A stretch of 64,000 nt of DNA, from positions 27,897,088 to 27,961,087 of the forward strand of contig NC_052615.1 of the NCBI RefSeq assembly GCF_016545825.1, read 5' to 3'. Source of the stretch: Eucalyptus grandis (taxonomy: Eukaryota > Streptophyta > Magnoliopsida > Myrtales > Myrtaceae). Made by a program: the position numbers and the translations under genes. Every line of letters starts with the position of its first letter. The stretch's first letter is position 1. Below the pieces are notes generated by a model that saw only the letters and a program-made list of their open reading frames with translations, was not told the origin of the DNA and made no database searches. This document shows positions 39,517 through 52,130 of the stretch, piece after piece.

Positions 39517-39580
39517 GATTGAAAGTCGTTCCAATATCGCCAAAACTAGATTGAAAGTCGTTCCAATATCGCCAAAACTA
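39517..39580. repeat. 32-bp perfect tandem duplication
   Basis: Units 39517-39548 and 39549-39580 read identically. Confidence 0.95.
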
Positions 39581-41046
39581 AGGAAAATATAAAATTCAAC
39601 TTGGGGTTCTGAAAATGTTGACCGATTCCGATACCATAAACAGTCAAATTGCAAAATCGTTTTCCTAGTTCTTGTGTCCAAAAACAATTGGCGGGGGCGT
39701 GTGACCACTGCGGGGGCGAATCTATGCGGATTACCCTTCAAAAAGGGATTAGAAAGTGATTGTGTTTGGATGCGAAGCTTGGATATCATTTGTCGACGTG
39801 GAAATTCATAGGAGTGCGATGGTGTCTTCAATGGCAATTGACCATTAAACTCTACTTTTTCTCGATAAAACAGAGAAAAAAAAATAGAGTCCAAAAATAA
39901 GCTAAAAAGCTTAGGGTATAAAAGAAAGTATATAGATCCTCTCTTTTTATATAGGTAAAATGGCAATTTTCAGTTCAACCCACTTGAAAAAAAAAGTCAA
40001 ACATATACGCATCTTAACATTAATGATAAAAAATCACAAATTATTATATCTTGAAAGGAACTCAAATCTATAAATTTTGTAAGTCGACCGAAATCCCTAT
40101 TTATATATTTAGAGAGCACGTTTACGATGATTCATAATTGATTCAAAGCTGACGTATTAGTCCTATTGTTTTGGAAGGATAAAGATATAACTCTAGTGCT
40201 TTGTCCGTTTCTTTCTTCCCTTGTTCTCATTCCCATTGCCGGCACCCCGAATGTCGCCTCCACCACCAGCCATCGCCAATGTCACCACCTCCCTAGCCAG
40301 TGCCGCCATCTCTTCCGACCTTCCCGTCCCATCTCTCTCTCTCTCTCTGTCATGCGCACGACAAACTCTTCCAATGAGTCTAGATAAGTAAGCCTTTTTG
40401 ACCTTTTCTATCCAAGGTCAAGAAGGTCCGGCTACCTCCAAGGTCTAAGGTCGTCATCCGACGACCAGTCGACCACCACAGACCCAAAAGGGCCTTCTTT
40501 CCGGTACGTTTATACATGTGAAGCGGGATCCCAAGCGAAGGCGGGCCAAAGGATCGGGACTGGCGAGCATCCTGCGCCGTCGGATCCGACGACGAAACTC
40601 GCGCCAAACTCACGCCAACCCGGTGCGAGTCCCGCTAGAACGAGGCGACCGTTGCACGGGCGGACGCGTAGGCGCGAGGCACCGGATGGTCCCTCGAGAG
40701 CGCGCGTGGAACTTGGAAGTAGGGAGATTTTGGGATTCCGTTAAGATGTCGTTTGATGGTGGCGGCGGCGCACACCGATATCTCGGAACTCTCAGTCCCT
40801 CCCATCAAAACCGCCCCTCCCCAAAAAGCAAAAGACAAAATTAAAAGAATAAATAAAAATAAAAATAAAAATCGAATTTTTGGATTTTCCGTGTTACGTA
40901 CCAACCGCTCGGTAAACCTCACTCGGTCGACTCGCTCACTGACCAGCTCAGCTCAGTGTGGTTCAAAGGTTCATTTATTTAATTTTTTTTTTAATTATGT
41001 TTGTGGGGAGGGTAAGAAAACATGAAGGTTTCGCCCTTTCTCTCTC

Positions 41047-41053
41047 TATAAAA
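41047..41053 (+). promoter_or_regulatory. TATA box of the CYP78A gene
   Basis: TATAAAA preceded by a CT-rich stretch, 77 bases before the start codon, so transcription should start about 45-50 bases before the ATG. Confidence 0.75.
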
Positions 41054-41129
41054 GCCGACCCTCCACCTTCCTAGTTTTAACCCAAAAAGGAAAACCCCAC
41101 TCGTTCCTAAGCCCCAGCTTCCCTCTCCC

Positions 41130-43001
41130 ATGGAGACTCACACAGACTTCTTCTGGATTTTCGCTCTCCCCGCCAAGTACCACGACCTCTCCCTCCCCAG
41201 CCTCCTCCTCCTCCTCCTCCCCTTCGTCGCCACCTGGCTCCTCCGCGCCCTCTCCCGCTGGTCTCACCCCGGCGGGCCCGCCTGGGGCCGACACCACCAC
41301 CACCACCGCCACCACCCCGTCCCCATCCCCGGCCCCCGCGGCCTCCCCGTGCTCGGCAGCATGCACCTCATGCACGGCCTCGCCCACCGCAGGCTCGCCG
41401 CCGCCGCCGCCCGCCACCAGGCCGGGCGGCTGATGGCCTTCAGCCTCGGGGAGACGCGGGCCGTCGTGGCCTCCGACCCCGACGTCGCCCGGGACATCCT
41501 CAACAGCCCCGCCTTCGCGGACCGCCCCATGAAGGCGTCCGCCTACGGGCTCATGTTCGACCGGGCCATGGGGTTCGCCCCCTACGGCCGGTACTGGCGG
41601 GTGCTCCGCCGGCTCGCGGCCGGTCACCTCTTCTCCCCGAGGGAGGTGGGCGCAGGGGTGGCGCGGCGGCAAGTGATTGCAGAGCAGATGGTATCGGCCG
41701 TCGGCAGCCGCAACAGAGTAAGCTTCCAGGTACGGGAGATCGTGGGCCGCGCATCGCTGAACAACATGATGGGCTCGGTGTTCGGGCGGGAGTACGAGCT
41801 TCTGCACGAGAATGAAGAGACGCGGGAGCTGCGAGCTCTGGTGGAGGAAGGTTACGACCTGCTCGGGATGCTGAACTGGTCCGACCACCTGCCGTGGCTC
41901 GCGGGCCTGGACCTGCAGCGGGTGCGGTTCCGGTGCTCCGAGCTGGTGCCCCGGGTGAACAGGTTCGTCGGCCGGATCATCCAGGAGCACAAGGGTCGGA
42001 CCGGTCGGGGAAGCTTCGATTTCGTCGACGTTCTGCTCTCTCTTCAGGGGGAGGATAAGTTGTCGGACCACGACATGATCGCTGTTCTTTGGGTTAGTAT
42101 AGCTAACGTTTACATATTTCCTTCGGATTTGTTAGGTTAAAACTTGCAGTGTTTATTTCCATTTGTCCAAACTTAACCTATAAAAAACTCAACATGATTA
42201 TCATGTCATCAAACGATTTTTGTTGCATATATTTCGCACACGTTAATTTTTTACGTTGGATGTTGTAACTTCGCGATAAAGAAAAAAATATATCCTAAGT
42301 CTCTGCTTATTTATTTGTAATTGATTGGAGGTCCGTTCGTATAAGGATATTTCTTAATGGCAAATGGCATCTCTTTGCAGGAAATGATATTCAGAGGAAC
42401 GGACACGGTGGCGGTTCTCATTGAGTGGATCCTAGCGAGGATGGTGCTCCATCCTCACATCCAGTCGAGGGTCCACGAGGAGCTCGACCGCGTCGTCGGT
42501 AGATCGCGACCGTTGATGGAATCGGACCTCCCGTCGACGCCATACCTCTCCGCCGTCGTGAAGGAGACCCTTCGAATGCACCCGCCGGGCCCGCTCTTGT
42601 CATGGGCCCGGCTGGCGATTGAGGACACGACCGTGGGCGGTTACTATGTGCCTGCGGGCACGACGGCAATGATCAACATGTGGGCCATCACGAGGGATCC
42701 GAAGGTGTGGGAGGACCCGCTTGAGTTCACGCCGGAGAGGTTCGTGGGCCGGGACGACGCCACGGCAGAGTTCTCGGTCTTCGGGTCGGACGGGCGGCTT
42801 GCCCCGTTCGGGTCAGGCAGGAGGGTGTGCCCCGGGAAGGCCTTAGGCTTGACCACGGTGACTTATTGGCTGGGACGTCTGCTCCAGGAGTTCGAGTGGG
42901 CCCAGGTGAATCACAGCCCCGTGAATCTATCTGAAGTCCTGAGGCTCTCCTGTGAAATGGTCAACCCGTTGACCGTCAAAGTGAGCCCTAGGCGATCGTA
43001 A
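41130..43001 (+). CDS. CYP78A: Cytochrome P450, CYP78A family (2 exons, complete)
   Basis: Exons 41130-42092 and 42381-43001 join in phase 0 (TGG/GTTAGT ... TTTGCAG/GAA) to give 527 residues, normal for the family. CYP78A enzymes are ER-membrane monooxygenases of the KLUH type that promote organ, seed and meristem growth through an unidentified signal. Seen: an N-terminal membrane segment (about 21-42), the proline hinge PIPGPRG, the I-helix RGTDT (326-330), ExxR at 383-386, PERF at 439-442 and the haem loop [10 protein letters not shown] with Cys471. The single intron just before the EMIFRGTDT stretch is typical of CYP78A. Odd: a run of His residues (HHHHHRHH) between the membrane anchor and the hinge, in a very GC-rich exon 1. 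The CYP78A number cannot be given from sequence alone. Confidence 0.95.
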
Positions 43002-44523
43002 ACAATAATGTCTGTTTTATACAGTTAATGATACAACGACTACTTGGCGCGCATCTGTATATACGCATATCATATGTATTTCCAATATCATAAGTTGGCT
43101 AAGGTTGTAATGTGTTATATAATCGCTGAATTTCTCGCGTATTTAGAATTCTCCATGTTTCTTGATAATCTAATCTAGTTTAGATCAACAAATTGCAAAT
43201 TGGGGTGCGAGCGAACTGACACTCAACAGGCTTGTGATGTGTACAAGAATCGATTACGACTTGTGACTAACTTAACAAGAAGTTGTGAGGGGAGAATAGG
43301 CTCTGAGCAAAATGTTATTTGAATCCATGCTATGAATGCGTTTGTGCCATTTAAATGCTTTTAAGTTGTAAATTCGACTTACTTACCGTATGCTAGGCTG
43401 CGTGGAAGGTATTATGTACATTCTACCTCAATTAATTGCATGGATGTCCTACTTCTTGCTCCGGAGAAAACCTTAAATCTAGCATGACGGTCATTAATTT
43501 TATTGGAGAACATTTCATAGCAATGACGACAGGAGCAAGAAAGAAAAGAAAGCGAAAGGAAAAACCAAACGAGAATGGAAAAGGTTGGGTGTTTTTTCGG
43601 ATGCATTTGGTCTAGTATCCACGAATCCCCTTGGGGGCCCTTTGGCAAATACAAATATTGTTTGGCAAAATTTTGTAGTTGATTTGGGAATATGCAATTC
43701 ATACTCAAAACTCCATTCAAGATAGGTCCAAAGATATTTTGGAATATTACATTTCCAGAATGCAAAAAGTCTTGTTTTTTTTTCCAACTTTGCCCTTACT
43801 CAACCTCATAATTCCAAAAATATCTTCGAAAAATCTAACTTTGCCTTAGTCACTAACCAGCAGCTAGTATGCCACCGGCGTGTGGCCGACGTGCCTTTAA
43901 AGAGCAGCTGAAGGCTCCCCAAGTGAGGTTGGCTAGTGGCCGAGTTCCGCCAGCAAATAATTTGAGACTTTTCTTTAAAAAAATAGCAAAAATTCTTTAT
44001 AGAGTAGTTTTTACCAAACAGCATTTACATTAAAGTTATATTTCAATATGTTTTTAAGCCAAATACTACTTACATTTCAGAATCCTTTTAACTCAAAATC
44101 TTTTGCATTTTCCGAATACATTTCCCACAGTCGAACCAAACGCTGCGTTAGTTACATTCCCTAGGTTCGGCAGGACATGTGAGAAAACGAGGGGTTGTGC
44201 ACTCTGCAGAGCAGGACAATTTCATTGAATAGGTTCATGACTAGGGCCAAGGAAATTGGACGCTTGTGTCGGACCACTCATGATAATCGAGCATTTTGGC
44301 AATTATCCGTTAATCTAGATCTGAGTAAGACATTCCAATGAACCCCTTGACCAAACTCATTTTGTTTTTAATAGTACTACACCATATCGCATCTAACATT
44401 ACACGACACAAATATATTCCTACTTGTATTCTCATCGGTTTGATTGTTTTTTGTAATTATTTGTTGTGATGGCAAGTTTTAATAGAATTAAATAAATGGA
44501 ACCTTTACTTGTCATTAATATAT
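43002..44523. other. Intergenic with degraded repeats
   Basis: The stretch about 43.62-44.15 kb begins with 'gtttggcaaa' words and ends with 'ccaaacgctgcg', suggesting an old MITE-like element. No gene recognised. Confidence 0.4.
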
Positions 44524-44639
44524 TGTTGATGTTGTCTCACATCGATTTTGAAATAAATTGATGGTTGGTTTATAAGTGTGAAAGAAAATCTCACACTTTG
44601 AGCTAGTTTTTGGGGTGAGAGAAGTTCAATAACCCAACA
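44524..44639. mobile_element. Small solo LTR (TRIM-like)
   Basis: 116 bases starting TGTTGATGTTGTCTCACATCG and ending CCCAACA. It is flanked by TATAT on both sides (44519-44523 and 44640-44644), the expected 5-bp target duplication, although the site is AT-rich. No internal region or second LTR. Confidence 0.55.
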
Positions 44640-44644
44640 TATAT

Positions 44645-47600
44645 ATCATTACCTAAATTGATAATAATCATATCATCAAGAATAACTTTATGATTTTGTT
44701 TCGACGAGATATTCGATAATCTTCAAGTACTTGATTAATTTTTAATATACATGTCGATTCTCTGTACATGCACACTAGGCAAAAAGTTATGGAGTACATA
44801 AAACCATGCCATTGAGATAAACTTCAAAGAATGCATGGGTATAGTGATTCGAATATATGCATCGAGCAAGAAAACGAACATGCTTGTCATCGGTTGGGCA
44901 AGCTCTCGACAATAATAATTGCGCATGTCGATTTGTCATTTAGGTGATGGGTCGTGTGGATGGACATTTTAAAAATAATGAAAGGGCCAGCACTAGACCT
45001 AATGAAAAACCTATATGGACCCACAAGTGAATTGCAATAATCGGATGGTACATCATCTTCTTCCTCTAGTTTCCTTCTTTTTGGCAGAACATTTGTTTCA
45101 GTTGGATATGGAAAAAGGCGCTGCTTCCGCGTGGACGATGCTAGAATAGACTTTATTAGTGATCTTAAGGAATGAATTTTGAGAGACTTTACCTGATTTT
45201 CCGTAGATTTATTCTCTCTTAAGACATTATTAACCACCCTTTCTATCAAAAACGCTAAACAAGTAAAGACATCTATTCAAGAAAACCTGGATTTACGGGG
45301 TGGATCGTGATGTCATTTGCATTTTGCTCTCGTTTCGGAATCAAATTCGATGGTGACTCTCTTTGATAACGAGGATACTTAAAATTAGTTTAAGGAGAAG
45401 CACTGGCAGGCTTCAGCTTCACACTATTGACTGCATCTGCACGCACAAATTTTATTCAAAGTTACCTTAGAATACTTGGATATTGCTCAAGAAAGAAAAC
45501 GCCGATCCTATGCATCTTTGTCCTTGGAATCTTCACCAACTTGGCATTTCCATCAAATGGGGTTATCACAGAACAAAGCCACTGCAGAAAAGGATGAACC
45601 ACAAAGCTGACATACAAAACGTGCTTGAAAAACAATTGGGTCCTCATCACTTTCATCGATCCTTTTGGATCATTATCCTGCTTTTGAGTCCCTATTAGCC
45701 CTCTATAATGTAGTTTTTAAGTATGTTGAATCTCTTTTCCACTTAATAAATGGAGTTGTGTTATCTAGCCTGGCATCATAACTTCCATCCATTTACTTGA
45801 ACCTTGAATGGATCAATGTGATCTCGCTTGTCACATCATATCCGATTGCTTCATTGATCTTGTGTCGCGATTATCCATTCAACTCGTGGAGGGATGTCGG
45901 GCGTAAAAGTTTATAAATATCATATAAATATCATATAAGGTTCTTAAACAAGTTTCCTACTCTAGGTACCGATTTCCTAGGACAATTATAGCTCTGGAAA
46001 TGGGTGCTCCCAACTTTTAGTAGATATTAGGAAAACTTCTCAAGAGCACAAACATGTGTTATGAATGACCTAACTGCACATCTTTTTACTATAACCGTGG
46101 TTTTATTCTAACTGTGTTATGTTGTAGCTGTGTTATGTTGTAGCTGTATTATGTAGTGCTATAACTTATACATGTTTTAAAGCCGCAACGCCTGAAAATT
46201 AGGTAATTGGCCTTTTTGAAAGCAGTTATAAACGGTTACATTTGAGATTTGCTTAAACTATGAGTAATTTACTGAACATCTTGCAAAAATTATAACAACC
46301 CTTTTCTCAGCCATAACAAAATCTCTCTTGTATCCCGTCCGCAAGTTAACAGGAGTATTTACATTAACCTTCTTGTCAATCAAAATCAAGGACAACAAAA
46401 TGACTGCGCGAAAAACACCTATCGAGCCTTTTTCCTTTTCTTTTCCAGAGTCTTGCGTCTCTCGAACGGATAATAACCGATTGATTAATACACACATGAC
46501 CTATGAGAAGACAAAGAACTTGAATGACCGTTGGCGAAAACAACGTGTGGGAGAGCAAAGAGATGGAATCACATGGAACGCACGTGAATGAAAACACATT
46601 GACAGTACGTGGTGTCTCGAAAGGTACTATGCCTGGGGGCATTCAATAGGGGGGGATTTGTCCTTAAGCTGGGGCAATTGCTACTTACATTGCACAGGAG
46701 GGAAGAAGCGTCATGTCCGAATCGAAGTGTCCCATAAGCTTTGCCCATAGCAAAAAGGAAATTTGGTTCGGCTCTTGTCTGCTCCTTTGGAAAGAGAAAG
46801 CACCGTCCGCTAGATGCCGAATCCGCCTTGGATCTTGATCTGTCCTTTGGCTTGGCCCTGTTCCATGCATCTATCTCGCCAACGTTATGTCATTATGGCA
46901 CCGGATCTAGTAGATTGTGTACTTCATTAATGATGCTCTGTCGTATATTAGCCCTTGACAAACCCCACCTGTGACTGTCTCTGATTTACGGATCGCGGGC
47001 CAGGCAAACGTTTTTGCAAACGAACAAAGTTGGGTGTTTCATCCTTTTTTGTCCTAACAAAATGATACATTTACATATAAAGAACCTTGATTCTGTTCTA
47101 CCCAATTACACTCACTATTGAGTTTTGTCGCTCAATTTCTTACCGGACCCGTCCTTTTGGAGCTTGCATCGAAACCCTGAAGCTTGAGATTGTGTAATAT
47201 ATGAGAGAGAAGATTGCTCCGAGAATGCCCAGATCGGGGATGGTCCGCCAACTCGACTATACTTAGGCTGGAGTGTCGACCGGCATACTAGAAAACATGA
47301 AAGCCTTTGGGCATTAGCTAGGCGTCCAGCCACAATGTGTTAGGGTCCTCTGATTAGGGTGGGAACCAAAAGGGAAAGCGTTTTGACGTGGTTTTTGTTT
47401 TTCGAGTAAGTTTTCTCTTTTAATTGTACAAATTACAAACGAAAGCTGTGTAGAATGTCTCTTACTATTTTTTAGCAAAAGTTGATGAGAGAAACGAGAC
47501 TGCTTTCGAGCAATTGTGTCTTAGGGCTTGGGAAACACGTGAGCAATTGATGGTAAATCTATAACTCTCCAATTGGTAGTGAATTCTTCGTGGCTGGCTC

Positions 47601-47780
47601 TCCACGTGGAGTTGGTGCCAATATTCAAACTTATCACATAAATCTTAGATATTCTTTATTGTTTTAGACTGATTTCTTTGGCAATTTCTTCTTCTTCTTC
47701 ATCTTCTTCTTTTATGTGTTAGATTTGAATTACAAGATTCCATAGCTTCTAGGTTATTCACAACACTTACAAGGGGAAAA
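44645..47780. other. Intergenic, no gene recognised
   Basis: Short frames without domains. A 17-bp unit 'gctgtgttatgttgta' is repeated about three times near 46110-46160. Confidence 0.5.
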
Positions 47781-47782
47781 GT

Positions 47783-48139
47783 GTTAGAAAAATCTTAGAC
47801 CTATTGCCTCAATGCCAATTTTAGTTCAAATTTTTTTGATATGGTGCCAATTTATCATTTCAACTAATTTTGGTAAGATGTTACTGACGCGAATGCCAAT
47901 CAACTTACATGGCACCACTGGCATTAATGTTAATAATTTTTAATAATTTTCTATTTTTTATTTTTTTTCTCTCCTTTCTTCTTTATTTTGCCAATGATCA
48001 ACCACTGGCCATAGGTGAGGATCAGCCTCCCCAGAATTGGGATAGGTAAGGCCGACCTTCATTAGGCGATGGCTCCCCTTGCCAAATCTAGCGAGGTCAA
48101 TCCTTGCCTTAGCGAGGGCAGCTTAGCTATGAGTGGTTG
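47783..48139. repeat. Foldback element copy 4, left half (split by a pararetrovirus)
   Basis: Left arm with 'aaaagtgttagaaaaatctt', poly-T-rich passage and GC-rich middle as in copies 1 and 2. Its inverted partner arm is at about 58320-58460 on the other side of the viral insertion. Confidence 0.65.
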
Positions 48140-48148
48140 CTGATACCA
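48140..48148 (-). other. Remnant tRNA-Met primer binding site at the viral end
   Basis: The minus strand reads TGGTATCAG, the first nine bases of the usual initiator-tRNA-Met primer site; the match then stops and foldback-element sequence follows. It therefore marks the edge of the insertion. Confidence 0.5.
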
Positions 48149-48149
48149 T

Positions 48150-49250
48150 GAATGGACCTAGACTTAAAACTAGGGAAGACGGAGTGAGTTTCCTGTAGGT
48201 ATGCATTCCCATGGTGGGCGAACTTCTTGTTCAAGCCCTTAAGGATAGTCTTTTAGCAGAAAACTACTCTGATCTTTAGTTCAGAACCTAGAGACATTCA
48301 AAGATGCTAGGATGGTAACATTTTTAACTATCTGAACTGCATTTCTCAGAGAATCCTACCAGGCTGGAGAAGAAGAGGAGTTTAGAAAGCCATTAAGATT
48401 TTTACACAAAACACTTACTTTACTTTAAGGGATTCTGCTCAACACATTACATTCTTCTTGCCTTTTATAGACATTGGGAGGTCACACACAAACAAGGATC
48501 ATGCTCATGGGTCCAAAACAAATAGAGGCTCCGGAAAATTCCGATAGGGAATTATTTTTGGCGATATGAACAGTGACAATGAATAGTGATTTCCCTAGCC
48601 TATTGCTATAGTGACTTGCTACAGTAATCTACTACAGTCAGCAGTCTCGTCCGTCACGAGCATTGTAGTCATAGTCTGACTCATCAGAATTATGCATTTC
48701 TGCCAAGAGATGTTCTTCATACTTTTGCTCAAGTCCTGCAAGTGAATCTGGTGAGAGAATTTGGTTTGATGAGGATGCTTCCTCTTGATTCTACAAGGAG
48801 CTTGTAGTGTCGACATGCATGTTTGGCTGAAGTCAATTGGATGGTTGAACATAATAGGATGTGTCCATGCCTAAAGATAAGAACAAAGGTCCTTGATCAT
48901 AGGAGTCTTGGGAAAGAGGACCTCCCTATTGTGCATGGGGGTCTTGAGAGGACTGTGCATGGTCATCTGTATTTGTCATTTCTTGCTCATGTGATGATGT
49001 AGTTTGTTTGAATTCTTCGAGTGCTTCCTTGGCTTTTGGTGTAAGGTTATAATGATCTCATGTAGTGGGTACATTATAGTTCCATACATCCTTAGGAATG
49101 GTTTTATTTTCCTAGCGCAAAACTCTTTGGAGTTCTTGGTACTAGTGTTCATAGCAACCGACGGGTTCTAGAAAAGATTTGTAAATTCGAGCTTCTATAA
49201 GGTATGGTTGAGTTTATAGGATGTGGTACCTATAATCTGTGGAGCATCAG
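48150..49250 (-). other. Pararetrovirus C-terminal extension and non-coding (promoter) region
   Basis: Polyprotein remnants fade out below about 49.25 kb. The remainder has no open frame of note and carries the TATA box and primer-site remnant listed separately. A TGACG word (minus strand, about 48656-48652) lies about 185 bases upstream of the TATA box, a typical activator site in caulimovirid promoters. Confidence 0.5.
48461..48470 (-). promoter_or_regulatory. Pararetrovirus TATA box
   Basis: CTATAAAAGG on the minus strand, about 320 bases before the primer-site remnant. This is the position of the pregenomic RNA promoter in Caulimoviridae. Whether it is still active is unknown. Confidence 0.6.
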
Positions 49251-49599
49251 TGATGCTACCATTGTTTTCTACAAAAGCCCATGGACATCGGAAGAATAGA
49301 ATAGTGTGGACTTCGGGATTTGGTTGGATAGTTCTCAATTCTTGCTGTAAGAGCTGCTTCTAATGAGTGGGAGGGTAAAACCAATTGAGGAAGGCTAAAA
49401 TGTTTTTGTCACTTTCCTTTTCAATGTTTCGATTGAGTCCGAATATCCTAGTAAGGTTGACAATGAATTTTCTGGTTGGAATTTCAATAGCTATTAAGTA
49501 TTATTTGTTAAGTACCATAATAACCATCGCAATTGATCAGGGAAGTCTTCTTCCTTCCAAATTAAAGGATGTATGAACGGATAGTCCAAATTTAATCCA

Positions 49600-49902
49600 A
49601 AATGATAAATAATTGAACCTTCATGAAATTTGAATAGATCTGTGTGGCATTGCCAAATGAGGTTTTCCAGATTTTTAGTGAGGCTATCATTCTGGACTTA
49701 TTCAATAGTCTCCCGGGGGTATTGCCAACTTGGTCAATCTCATATTCTTTAAATCTTATACTTTTTATTGTGATGAGGAGTATGGAAAGCACGCCTTATA
49801 ATGTACATGTTGATCTCTGCTGGTGCTTTTGGTCTTGATAAGAAGTTAGCAAGTACGTTCTTCTTTCCAGCAATGTGTTTGGTTTCAAAAACCATTTAGC
49901 CC
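49600..49902 (-). pseudogene. Pararetrovirus RNase H end and polyprotein C-terminus
   Basis: Directly beyond the hAT element on the minus strand the RNase H ending resumes (W-x-x-WF followed in another frame by a HIAGKKN motif). A polyprotein C-terminal extension continues to about 49.25 kb, in several frames with stops. Confidence 0.65.
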
Positions 49903-51744
49903 ATTGAAGCTAGGGGTGAGCGGTTCCCGGTTCCTTACAAGTTTCGCTTGGAACCTGGAACCTACCATCGGGTATAGGTTCCTCATTTTTTGGAACCTAG
50001 AACCTACCCGTCAGAACCAAGAACCTGGAATCTATCCTGTCATAGGTTCTAGGGTCGGTTCCAAGTTCCATCGGGTTCTTTTTTTTTGATTTCTTCCTCC
50101 TTTCCTTTATTAGTTGAGTACCCCAAAATTATAAAGAGTGGTACAAACTTAGTAACATAGAAGAAAAAAAGCCAATAGATGTGCTGTCAACATTTACATA
50201 AGACCAATGTTTGAGAAAGCTATGCAACAAAAAACCCATGGGAATTTCTGTCACAAGATAGTATAAGCCAACACACTAGATGTGATGTGTATGCATTGGA
50301 GTGATTGCAAAACACCAACTTTGCAAGACAGATAGCAAATGGATAGAAATTGTAGTTCACAAATGAGCAATCTCAGATCTGGCTGACACGAATATACAAA
50401 AGAAATAGCCAAAGATTCAGAGTAAAGGAACAAGTGGCAAAAGAAAAAGGAAAGCAATCATTCGAATTTTTCAAAAAGAAATAAAAAGGGTTGCAAATTT
50501 GCTACTTAAACATGCAAAATGAATATATCAACTTAATGAAGGGGCTTCAGGCATCAAACTATCTTTATAAGTGTAAATGACCAGCATATAAGAAGTAGAG
50601 GTCCTTTTACACTCTGTTTCAATTGACATAGATATTTTCCACGCATATCGCCATTACAAGATTTGGACATTGCAGTACCTTTGTGTTCTACATGACATGG
50701 AGCTGGGGTAGCACTAAAACAGCTTGAAGATAAACACAAAAGGCCCAGCAAATCCTATTATGATATGATGGTATGTTGAGGGGTGAATCACTAGAGACAG
50801 CACAACACAGGAATCACCTGCATTAAATGCAAAAAGGGAAAATTCAACAAATGTAAATATACCAATAACAAATAAAATTTAGTGGATACAATTAAGACCT
50901 GGTTCTTACAACTTTATGTTCAAATTCTCTTATTTAGATGCCTTAGAGTATATTACCAGCTCAAGTTAATGATCAACAAGATTGGAAAAGGAAAAAAGGG
51001 AGTAAATCATAATTATTTGGTCAAGTTCAAGCTCAAATGACTAGCAGGCTATAACCCTTAAAATAAGTAGAAATTTCAAGAGACATTCAATTATATGGTT
51101 TTATTATGGCCAATCTCCCTTCAACCTTATTATAGTACTCGTAGATCATAAAAATTATAGAGCAACCTAATAAAACAATCTATTGACTGATGCCCATAAC
51201 ACCTTCAACCTTATTTTATAGTATATAAGAATTAATTTATTGGCCTTAGAAGCAAATCTATTGACTGATGCAGATTTTCAGATAATTTAAAGCATATACC
51301 TATCACCTGACTACCACAAAAGAACAAAATGAATAGACCGCCATAACCAACTCAGTCTTTTAGAGACACATTACAAAGAAATAAATCCAAAAGAGAAGCT
51401 TTTGTATGTCAAGGTTTCATATATCTTTTCATTTGGGTCCATTTGAATGCAGGCACCCACATCCAAACATAATCTTAAAATATTCTACAAATAAAGATGG
51501 ACACATCTATTCCATAGTTTGCTAATGGAAGAATCTGATGGTAACCAAGGAAGAGATAGAGAAAGTCTAAACTAGAGAAACAAAGCTAAAGAAAAAGTTG
51601 TGACTTATCCGCGCCTTATTCATAAACATAATTAGAGTGTGGATGGAGGACTCACCACAAAGCTTGTGCCTCATATTGTGTCTCTAGGGAAAAATACAAG
51701 CCTTAATTTGTCAGTTGCTGGTGCACTCGCTTGCTAAAAAGAAA

Positions 51745-52130
51745 AAAGAAACAAAGCTTACCGTGACAATGAGATAAGCCTCGGGCAGTAATTGAAGTTG
51801 GGCTTTTCCTTCCCCAAAATTCAGTGTAAGTGCTCCCACTGTCAAAAACTACTCGAAGATCCTTTACACCAGGTACCTTATGTAGGTCTTGTTGCGTAGC
51901 ACTTGCTGAAACAATACAGTTCAGGTCCTTCAAGAGTTTAGCAAGACATATAATGTGACAAAAAAAATAACCAAACAAAATAGATGGAACAGCTCCATAC
52001 TCTGATAAACTAGCTGGTACCCACACGATTTTCGAAGAAGGGATAAGGTCGAAACTGCTTTCATGCGATAATGTCTCTTTGGAGATATGTTGCTGACCTT
52101 GGTCGTCCGTGAAGGAGCATGATATCACGT
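51745..52130 (-). pseudogene. Captured fragment of an aspartyl protease gene (nucellin-like)
   Basis: On the minus strand one frame reads RVVFDSGSTYT, the second active-site motif of plant A1 aspartyl proteases. A few codons on, a different frame reads LTLNFGEGKAQLQLLPEAYL, like the later nucellin-like segment, then a donor-like CACG/GTAAGC. The missing sequence between the two points to an internal deletion. Upstream, 'SSKIVWVP' resembles the segment preceding that motif, and 'TTTCAG' gives a possible acceptor at about 51905. So this looks like a broken, possibly intron-bearing gene piece inside the hAT element. Family assignment is from recognition, not a search. Confidence 0.5.

Larger units (their letters stand above)
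37650..41040. other. Intergenic apart from the promoter-like region and duplications
   Basis: No supported gene. The 40.2-40.75 kb stretch is GC-richer and is probably distal CYP78A promoter. A minus-strand frame at 39469-39966 spans the 32-bp duplication and has no domain. Confidence 0.5.

Noticed and set aside
39469..39966. 165-codon minus-strand frame
   Set aside because: Contains a perfect 32-bp tandem duplication, is AT-rich and has no domain or splice support.
41046..42071. 341-codon open frame on the minus strand
   Set aside because: Antisense shadow of the GC-rich CYP78A exon 1; His/Val/Gly/Glu-rich with no domain.
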